DNA of 22,487 nt from an uncultured Collinsella sp. (GTDB lineage Bacteria > Actinomycetota > Coriobacteriia > Coriobacteriales > Coriobacteriaceae): NCBI GenBank assembly GCA_958407465.1, contig CATYIV010000033.1, positions 1 through 22,487 of the forward strand. The letters run 5' to 3'. Shown here piece after piece: positions 14,105 through 19,583 of the stretch (positions are counted from its first letter, which is position 1; each line of letters begins with the position of its first letter). Made by a program: the position numbers and the translations under genes. The notes beneath the pieces are model-generated. The model saw only the letters and a program-made list of their open reading frames with translations, was not told where the DNA came from and did not search any database.

Positions 14105-14776
14105 ATGGCGCTGATCTATATCGTTGAGGACGACGAGCCCATTCGTCGTGAGCTTGTCGACATCCTTGCCCGCGCCGGGTTTGAAGTCGAGGCCTGCGAA
14201 TCGTTTGAGCATGTCTCGCGCGATATTCTCGCCGCCGTGCCCGACCTGGTGCTGCTCGACCTCACGCTTCCCGTCAAGGACGGCCAGCATATCTGCCACG
14301 AGGTTCGCCGCGAATCCGAGGTTCCCATCATCGTCCTCACGTCGCGCACGACCGAGATCGACGAGGTCATGGCCATGACGCTCGGCGCGGACGACTTTGT
14401 TCCCAAGCCTTACAGCGCCCGTGTGCTTGTGGCGCGCATCAACGCACTGCTGCGTCGCACCGCGGCGTCAGGCGAGCGCAGCACACTTGTCCACAAGGGG
14501 CTGGAGCTCGACCTCGCCCGCTCAATGGTCACCAACACGCAAACGGGCACCAGCACCGAGCTCACCAAAAACGAGCTGCGTATCCTCTCGCTGCTTCTGA
14601 GCCGCGCGGGCAAGATCGTTTCGCGCTCGGCCATCATGCAGGACCTGTGGGACTCCGACGCCTTCGTGGACGACAATACGCTCACCGTCAACATCAACCG
14701 CCTGCGCACCACGCTCGAAAAAATCGGCATCAAGGGGTATTTGACCACGCATCGCGGCCAAGGCTATTCGGTCTAG
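14105..14776 (+). CDS. OmpR-family response regulator (BceR/VanR-like)
   Basis: This is a 223-residue response regulator. The receiver has Glu8-Asp9-Asp10, phosphoacceptor Asp52 in LLDLTLP, Thr79 and Lys101 in VPKPY. The C-terminal winged helix has LTKNELRILSLLLSRAGKIVSR and ends HRGQGYSV. Length and the NELRIL/DNTLTVNINRLR segments resemble regulators that partner intramembrane-sensing kinases (BceR, GraR, VirR). It lies 9 bases before the kinase start, so the two are co-transcribed. In related bacteria such pairs respond to cell-wall antibiotics or peptides; that function is inferred, not shown. Confidence 0.94.
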   Translation: MALIYIVEDDEPIRRELVDILARAGFEVEACESFEHVSRDILAAVPDLVLLDLTLPVKDGQHICHEVRRESEVPIIVLTSRTTEIDEVMAMTLGADDFVPKPYSARVLVARINALLRRTAASGERSTLVHKGLELDLARSMVTNTQTGTSTELTKNELRILSLLLSRAGKIVSRSAIMQDLWDSDAFVDDNTLTVNINRLRTTLEKIGIKGYLTTHRGQGYSV

Positions 14777-14785
14777 GGGCCGGCT

Positions 14786-15829
14786 ATGTCGTTTGGCAAG
14801 TTCTTTAAAGATGCGCTGCTTCCCGTCGCCGTGTGGACGTGCGGTGTGCTGCTGAGCTGCTTTGTGCTGACGGTTGCCGGTGCACCCGTCTCTATCGTGG
14901 TCGTGGCGGTCGGCGTGTCCTTTATCTTTGGTATGCTCGGCATCGTGGTCGAGTACGCGCGTCGCCGCCGTTTTCTGCGTCAGCTGGAGCGCGCGGCCGA
15001 GGAGCTCGAGAGCCCCGCATGGGTGCAGGAGATGGTGCAATGCCCGACCTATGCCGAGGGCGAGCTCGAGTACGAGGTCTTGCGCCGGGTGGGCAAAGCC
15101 GCTTGCGACGAGGTTGCCGAAGGCCGGCGTCAGACCGATGACTATCGCGACTATATCGAGAGCTGGGTCCACGAGGCCAAACTGCCCCTGGCGGCGGCTC
15201 ATCTAATTTTGGAAAACCTGGATGGCAGCGAAGACGACCTGTCTCGTGTGGATGACCTGGGCCGTGAGTTGGCTCGCGTGGAGCGCTATATCGACCAGGC
15301 GCTGTACTACGCGCGTTCGGAAGTCGTGGAGCGCGACTACCTGATTCGCCGCTGGGATCTCAAGACCTTGGTGACGGGCGCGATTAAGGCCAACGCGCGC
15401 GAGCTCATCGCGGCGCACGTGGCCCCGGTGTGCGAGAACCTCGACTTTGAGGTCTTTACCGACGAGAAGTGGCTCGAGTTTATTCTGGGCCAGCTCATTC
15501 AGAACAGCATTAAATATGCGCGCGAGGACGGCGCAAAGATCGTGTTTTCGGGCGCGTTGCTGGACGAGGGCCTGGCGAGCGAACGCATCGAGCTCACCGT
15601 CGCGGACAACGGCTGCGGCGTGAGCGCGGCCGACCTGCCGCGCGTGTTCGAGAAGGGCTTTACCGGCGATAACGGCCGCACCACCAAGCGCGCAACGGGC
15701 ATTGGCCTCTACCTGGTGGCGCGTCTGTGCTCCAAGATGGGTATCGATGTCACCGCGGCATCCGAGCCCGGCGAAGGCTTCGTCGTCACGTTTGCCTTCT
15801 CGACCAACAAATTCCAATACTTTGAGTAG
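14786..15829 (+). CDS. Intramembrane-sensing histidine kinase (BceS/GraS-like)
   Basis: This sensor kinase of 347 residues has almost no sensor domain. Two membrane helices (about 12-31 and 35-57) are joined by only a few residues, the mark of intramembrane-sensing kinases. The dimerisation helix carries the phosphoacceptor His129 in SWVHEAKLPL, with the E-x-K-x-P signature typical of the BceS/GraS group. The catalytic domain has the N-box QNSIKYA (Asn240), G1 DNGCGV, F box VFEKGF and G2 ATGIGLYL. Kinases of this kind usually sense through a BceAB-type ABC transporter encoded nearby, but none lies within 9 genes here. The start at ATG 14786 has only a weak GGGG site, consistent with coupling to the regulator. 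Confidence 0.92.
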   Translation: MSFGKFFKDALLPVAVWTCGVLLSCFVLTVAGAPVSIVVVAVGVSFIFGMLGIVVEYARRRRFLRQLERAAEELESPAWVQEMVQCPTYAEGELEYEVLRRVGKAACDEVAEGRRQTDDYRDYIESWVHEAKLPLAAAHLILENLDGSEDDLSRVDDLGRELARVERYIDQALYYARSEVVERDYLIRRWDLKTLVTGAIKANARELIAAHVAPVCENLDFEVFTDEKWLEFILGQLIQNSIKYAREDGAKIVFSGALLDEGLASERIELTVADNGCGVSAADLPRVFEKGFTGDNGRTTKRATGIGLYLVARLCSKMGIDVTAASEPGEGFVVTFAFSTNKFQYFE

Positions 15830-15871
15830 TCGTCGCGGTGTAACGTCCCGGAGCGTCATTCACGTTAAGAC

Positions 15872-15893
15872 AATTATCCCAAACGGGATAATT
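15872..15893. promoter_or_regulatory. HipB operator 1
   Basis: A perfect 22-base palindrome AATTATCCC-AAAC-GGGATAATT. The core TATCC-N6-GGATA is close to the E. coli HipB operator consensus TATCC-N8-GGATA. Confidence 0.8.
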
Positions 15894-15906
15894 CCATCAT
15901 GATGTG

Positions 15907-15936
15907 CTATGATTATCCCGTTTGGGATAATCATAG
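15907..15936. promoter_or_regulatory. HipB operator 2, overlapping the promoter
   Basis: A perfect palindrome with 13-base arms (CTATGATTATCCC and its complement) around GTTT. Its centre is 39 bases from that of operator 1, nearly four helical turns. It covers a -10-like TATGAT (15908-15913) and ends 9 bases before the hipB start, so bound antitoxin should block transcription. Confidence 0.85.
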
Positions 15937-15945
15937 GGGATTAGC

Positions 15946-16191
15946 ATGCAAGACTGGAATGAGCGAACGATTTTTGACCCAGCTGAACTCGGTGCATATT
16001 TGCGTGAGCGCCGGAAGAAGCTCGGTTATACCCAACGCGATGTGGCTGATTTCAACCAGTGCAGTTTGCGCTTTGTGAGCGAGCTTGAGCGTGGAAAGGC
16101 GGGTGCCAATCTTCGCCAAACCCTTCAAATCGCTAACAGCTTGGGGGTCGATTTGATCCTGAGGGAGAGGGGCGACGGCTCATGGCATTAA
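15946..16191 (+). CDS. hipB: HipB-like antitoxin, Xre-family repressor
   Basis: This 81-residue DNA-binding protein has an Xre-type helix-turn-helix covering about 15-70: LGAYLRERRKKLGYTQRDVADFNQCSLRFVSELERGK. That is the classic five-helix core with a recognition helix in SLRFVSELE. As antitoxin and autorepressor it should bind the two palindromes upstream and hold HipA inactive. The ATG has AGGGGA 5 bases upstream. The last 10 bases overlap hipA, the usual coupling in hipBA loci. The TGG-CAT end (GDGSWH) leaves a short tail, shorter than in the E. coli antitoxin. Confidence 0.9.
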   Translation: MQDWNERTIFDPAELGAYLRERRKKLGYTQRDVADFNQCSLRFVSELERGKAGANLRQTLQIANSLGVDLILRERGDGSWH

Positions 16192-17471
16192 AGGTTTATC
16201 GTGAGTATCGGGGAACGTTTGAGCTGGTCGGAGAATTTGAGAGGGCCGACCCCGTAAACGAGACGTTTGCATATGATGAGGGATATCTTGAACGCGACGA
16301 TGCTGCCGCACTCTCAGCTTCTCTTCCCTTGCGACATGAGCCATATGCCAGCAATGAGTTTTCGGCCTTCTTTTCGGGCATGCTTCCCGAGGGCCCGGTT
16401 CGGCATGAGCTGTCGATGCGTTTTCAAATCCCCCAGTCAGACTATTTATCGATGCTCGAGCGTTTGGGCGATGAGTGCGTTGGTGCCTTGAGGTTTCTCG
16501 GCGATGAGAAATCGAGCTACGATCCGGGCTATCGTCCTCTGCAAGACGAGGATTTTGAGGCACTTTCTAAGGCGGAAGTGTTTGAGATTGCAAATGATAT
16601 GCAGGATTCGAGGCTGTCGTTGGCGGGCGCTCAGTCTAAAACCGGTTGGTTTTTACCGCGCGGTAAAGATGCAAAAAAGGCCGGGTCGGGGGATTGGATG
16701 CTGCCGCTCGGCTCTGCCCCCTCGACTCACATAGTCAAGATTGCTTCAACTAAACATCCGGATTTGCCGTTCAACGAATTAATTTGCATGACGGCAGCGT
16801 CTGCTGCTGGGCTTGAAATTGCCCGTTCAGAAGCTTCGGATACGATTCCTGGTGCGTTCTTTTCCGAGCGTTATGACAGAATCTGGAGCAATGAGCCGCC
16901 GTCGATGAGCGGATTCGATGTGCCTCTGAGGCTGCATCAGGAGGATTTTTGCCAAGCGGTTGGCTGGCCTTCGTATATGAAATACGAGACACGTCCCGAT
17001 AGCTGCTATATGGCTCTTTGCGGCCGATTGATAAGAGAGCAATCGTCTAACGTAATTGCTGATACTCAAATGTTCGCTCGTCAGGTAATGGTCGATTATG
17101 CGTTGGGGAATTGCGACTCGCATCTCAAGAACCATTCGTTTCTTTATAGTCCGAGTTGGCGGGAAAAGAGGTTGGCCCCTGCATACGATATTGTTTGCAC
17201 GACGATAATGGGATACGACCATAATCTTGGGATTGATATTGGGGATCACCGGGTGATCGATGGGGTGACTCCTGAAGATTTCGAATTCATGTCTCAAGAT
17301 TTGCATCTGCCACTCAAGATGATCAAGAACATCGCGGCGGAAGTGGCTGAAGAGGTGTCTGCCCAGCTTGCAGAACTTGCCTCTGCAACCGGAGATTTGG
17401 GTCGGGTCGCTCTGAAAATTCAGACGGATTCCGTTGAGAGAATGAGGGTTCTGGAGCAATTCTCAGCCTAA
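16182..17471 (+). CDS. hipA: HipA-like toxin kinase
   Basis: This Ser/Thr kinase toxin has 429 residues, close to the 440 of E. coli HipA, which inactivates glutamyl-tRNA synthetase by phosphorylation and induces dormancy. Visible features are an N-terminal HipA-N/Couple domain (1 to about 110, with FFSGMLPEGP), the Gly-rich loop SLAGAQSKTG (146-155, Ser146 aligning with the autophosphorylated Ser150 of E. coli), the nucleotide-binding Lys186 in HIVKIAS, the catalytic GNCDSHLKN with Asp312, and the metal-binding Asp336 in APAYDIV. All key residues are present, so it should be active. The DNA is AT-richer than the flanking genes, in keeping with horizontal acquisition. The true target in this organism is unknown. 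Confidence 0.92.
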   Translation: MALKVYREYRGTFELVGEFERADPVNETFAYDEGYLERDDAAALSASLPLRHEPYASNEFSAFFSGMLPEGPVRHELSMRFQIPQSDYLSMLERLGDECVGALRFLGDEKSSYDPGYRPLQDEDFEALSKAEVFEIANDMQDSRLSLAGAQSKTGWFLPRGKDAKKAGSGDWMLPLGSAPSTHIVKIASTKHPDLPFNELICMTAASAAGLEIARSEASDTIPGAFFSERYDRIWSNEPPSMSGFDVPLRLHQEDFCQAVGWPSYMKYETRPDSCYMALCGRLIREQSSNVIADTQMFARQVMVDYALGNCDSHLKNHSFLYSPSWREKRLAPAYDIVCTTIMGYDHNLGIDIGDHRVIDGVTPEDFEFMSQDLHLPLKMIKNIAAEVAEEVSAQLAELASATGDLGRVALKIQTDSVERMRVLEQFSA

Positions 17472-17476
17472 AGCAA

Positions 17477-17505
17477 AGCGGGGCCACCGTAATGGTGGTC
17501 CCGCT
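17477..17505. terminator. Convergent terminator hipA / universal stress gene
   Basis: AGCGGGGCCACC (17477-17488) pairs with GGTGGTCCCGCT (17494-17505), with one G-U pair and a 5-base loop. It begins 5 bases after the hipA stop. On the minus strand it is followed by TTTGCTTTAG, so it may stop both convergent transcripts, more strongly the minus one. Confidence 0.75.
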
Positions 17506-17561
17506 CTTGGAAGACTTGGGCACGTGGGCTTGCGCTCCGCGATGCGTTAGGCGTACGTTTG

Positions 17562-17999
17562 CTACTTCACGACCAAGATGTCGCAGTCCGTATTGCGCAG
17601 CAGGAACGTCGAAATCGAACCCAGCAGCGCATACTTGATCGAGGACAGGCCGCGGGCGCCGCAGAGCACCAGGTCGGGCTTAACCACGTCGAGCATCTCG
17701 TCCTTGAGCGTCTCGCGAATACGGCCGGCGCGAATCATGACCTCGACCTCGGGAATATCGGGATTGGCCTTGGCCTCTTCGAGCTGCTTGGCGATGGAGT
17801 TCTTAAATGCCTCCTCTAGGCCGTTGACCAGATCGACCGGATAGGAACCGGCGCTCTCGAGCGCCGTGGAATCGATAACGTGGCCGATGATTAGCTTGGC
17901 GCCGTTGTTCGCGGCGACCTTGATGGCGCGTGCGAGCACAAAATCCTGCTGCTCAGTACCGTCGAGTGAAACAAATACCTTGGTGTAGCCCTCGTTCAT
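17562..17999 (-). CDS. Universal stress protein, UspA family
   Basis: This 145-residue UspA-type protein is a cytoplasmic nucleotide-binding stress factor. The start TKVFVSLDGTEQQDFVLARA is the first strand and helix of the fold. The ATP site G-x2-G-x9-G-S/T is intact near the C-terminus (GARG, nine residues, GSIST), so it probably belongs to the ATP-binding subgroup. ATG 17999 has a perfect AGGAGG 5 bases upstream. It is a single gene, convergent with hipA and divergent from uppP. A TATAAC box on the minus strand near 18100 may be its promoter, with uncertain -35. Confidence 0.92.
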   Translation of the reverse strand: MNEGYTKVFVSLDGTEQQDFVLARAIKVAANNGAKLIIGHVIDSTALESAGSYPVDLVNGLEEAFKNSIAKQLEEAKANPDIPEVEVMIRAGRIRETLKDEMLDVVKPDLVLCGARGLSSIKYALLGSISTFLLRNTDCDILVVK

Positions 18000-18180
18000 G
18001 GTTTCCTCCTTGGTCTATCGCACGGGCGCGGGGCTCGTGCATCGGGCGGGCGCGGGCGCGTTGGCCGCCGGACACTTTATCTTGTTGCAGTTATACCCAA
18101 GGATTTGGGTTTGACCGCTCGCAATTCTGTGAACGGGCGAGTTTTTTGGTAAGGGTAGGCGTAGACGCGCCCGAACGGTT

Positions 18181-18186
18181 GATAAT
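18181..18186 (+). promoter_or_regulatory. -10 box of uppP
   Basis: GATAAT followed by GGGACA matches the -10 context of the second two-component operon. The predicted leader is about 55 bases. No clear -35. Confidence 0.45.
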
Positions 18187-18246
18187 GGGACATCGCCCGC
18201 ACCGTCCGCAGAACAATATCGGCGGGTGTCTAACGAGGGGGTCCCT

Positions 18247-19227
18247 TTGGATATTATCGAGCTTCTAAAATCTGCCTTCATGGGCCTGGTCGAGGGCATC
18301 ACCGAATGGCTGCCTGTTTCGTCGACCGGTCACATGATCTTGGTGGACGAGTTCGTCAAGATGAACGTGAGCGAGACGTTCTGGAATATGTTCCTGGTCG
18401 TGATTCAGCTCGGCGCCATTCTGGCCGTCTGTGTGCTGTTCTTCCATGAGCTCAATCCGTTCTCGCCCAGCAAGGGCAAGGAGGGCCGTCGCGACACCTG
18501 GGTGCTGTGGGGCAAGATTGTGCTCGGCTGCATTCCCGCCGCGGCGATCGGTCTGCCGCTTAACGACTGGATGGAGGAGCATTTCTACAATGCTCCCGTC
18601 GTGGCGCTGGCGCTCATTGTGTACGGCGTGCTGTTTATCGTGATCGAGAACTGGCGCGCGAGCAAGCGCGAGGAAATGGCCGTTGCCGGTTCGTTTGGCT
18701 CGCGTGCTGTGGTGTCGGGTGGACGTCCCGCCGGTGCGCACTTTGCGGCGCCCGCCGCGGCTACCGCTGAGGATGAGGACGATGACGAGAATCTGGACTT
18801 TGGCTCCATCGCCACGCTCGAGGACCTGAGCTGGAAGACTGCGCTGGGTATCGGCTGCTTCCAGGTGCTTTCGCTGGTGCCTGGTACGTCTCGCTCCGGT
18901 TCTACCATCATCGGCGGCCTGCTTTTGGGCTGTACGCGTTCGGTGGCGTCCAAGTTTACGTTCTTCCTGGCCATCCCTGTCATGTTTGGCGCGAGTGCAC
19001 TCAAGCTGGTCAAATACTTCATCAAGGGCGGCACGTTCGGCGCCAACGAGGTCGCTATCTTGGGCGTGGGCTGCGTTGTGGCCTTTGTGGTTTCGCTCAT
19101 CGCCATCAAGTGGCTCATGGGCTTCGTCCGCCGTCACGACTTCAAGTGCTTCGGTGTTTACCGCATCATCCTGGGCGTCGTAGTGCTCGCATACTTCTTC
19201 GTTCTGGAGCCTATGCTCGGCCTGTAA
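18247..19227 (+). CDS. uppP: Undecaprenyl-diphosphate phosphatase
   Basis: This integral membrane phosphatase (BacA/UppP) removes a phosphate from undecaprenyl pyrophosphate, recycling the lipid carrier of peptidoglycan synthesis and giving bacitracin tolerance. Both signature motifs are present: EGITEWLPVSSTGH (Glu16, Glu20, His29) and PGTSRSG (Arg216). The family is usually about 270-280 residues; this one has 326 because of an extra hydrophilic loop (about 141-188) that is Ala/Gly-rich and then very acidic (EDEDDDEN). The start is TTG 18247: GAGGGGG lies 5 bases upstream and the sequence then reads MDIIELLK, as in homologues. An earlier GTG in frame at 18226 lacks a site. A strong terminator follows. 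Confidence 0.95.
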   Translation: MDIIELLKSAFMGLVEGITEWLPVSSTGHMILVDEFVKMNVSETFWNMFLVVIQLGAILAVCVLFFHELNPFSPSKGKEGRRDTWVLWGKIVLGCIPAAAIGLPLNDWMEEHFYNAPVVALALIVYGVLFIVIENWRASKREEMAVAGSFGSRAVVSGGRPAGAHFAAPAAATAEDEDDDENLDFGSIATLEDLSWKTALGIGCFQVLSLVPGTSRSGSTIIGGLLLGCTRSVASKFTFFLAIPVMFGASALKLVKYFIKGGTFGANEVAILGVGCVVAFVVSLIAIKWLMGFVRRHDFKCFGVYRIILGVVVLAYFFVLEPMLGL

Positions 19228-19271
19228 CTTGGTTGACGCTGCGCGGCGGCCAGAGCGACAACTTGTCATTC

Positions 19272-19314
19272 AAAGAGGGCGGCATGACCAAAAGGTCTAT
19301 GCCGCCCTCTTTTC
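19272..19314 (+). terminator. Strong terminator of uppP
   Basis: AAAGAGGGCGGCAT (19272-19285) pairs perfectly with 19299-19312; an inner GACC/GGTC stem closes an AAAA loop with one bulged T. It ends in TTTT, 45 bases after the uppP stop. Confidence 0.92.
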
Positions 19315-19377
19315 ATGCCAATTTGTTCGCTCTGGCCGCCGCTCGCTGCTGCTACCGTGACATCGGTGGCTCTGTGA

Positions 19378-19444
19378 TTGGCGCAATGGGGTCAGGTTAC
19401 TTTGCACCAGCTTGGTGCAGACAAATCTGACCCCATTGCGCCAA
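19378..19444. repeat. 67-base hairpin repeat with GGGGTCAG arms
   Basis: Outer arms 19378-19395 and 19427-19444 are perfectly complementary over 18 bases (TTGGCGCAATGGGGTCAG). After an internal loop, TGCACCA (19403-19409) pairs with TGGTGCA (19413-19419). There is no T-run, so it is not an ordinary terminator. It resembles an intergenic mobile repeat. Confidence 0.8.
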
Positions 19445-19516
19445 ATCCGCTGGGGCGGGCCCGATGGTGGCGGACGGAGTCGTGGTGTGATTTGCGTCGG
19501 TGTCCGCGCGGCTCGG

Positions 19517-19522
19517 TATACT
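19517..19522 (+). promoter_or_regulatory. -10-like box of pcrA
   Basis: TATACT would start a transcript about 55 bases before the ATG at 19584. A TTGCGT at 19492-19497 is a poor -35 with 19-base spacing. Confidence 0.4.
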
Positions 19523-19583
19523 GGTACGGCTCAAACTATGGCGCTGCCCGCAGGCGCGCCGTCCGTCAGATGAGGAGTCGCCC

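Larger units (their letters stand above)
19228..19583. other. 356-base gap between uppP and pcrA
   Basis: It contains the uppP terminator (19272-19314), a 67-base hairpin repeat (19378-19444), a -10-like TATACT (19517-19522) and the GAGGAG site of pcrA (19572-19577). No other gene is supported. Confidence 0.55.

Noticed and set aside
18265..19269. Long minus-strand frame opposite uppP
   Set aside because: Polar, His/Arg/Gln-rich reading of a membrane-protein gene with no ribosome binding site; uppP on the plus strand is unambiguous.
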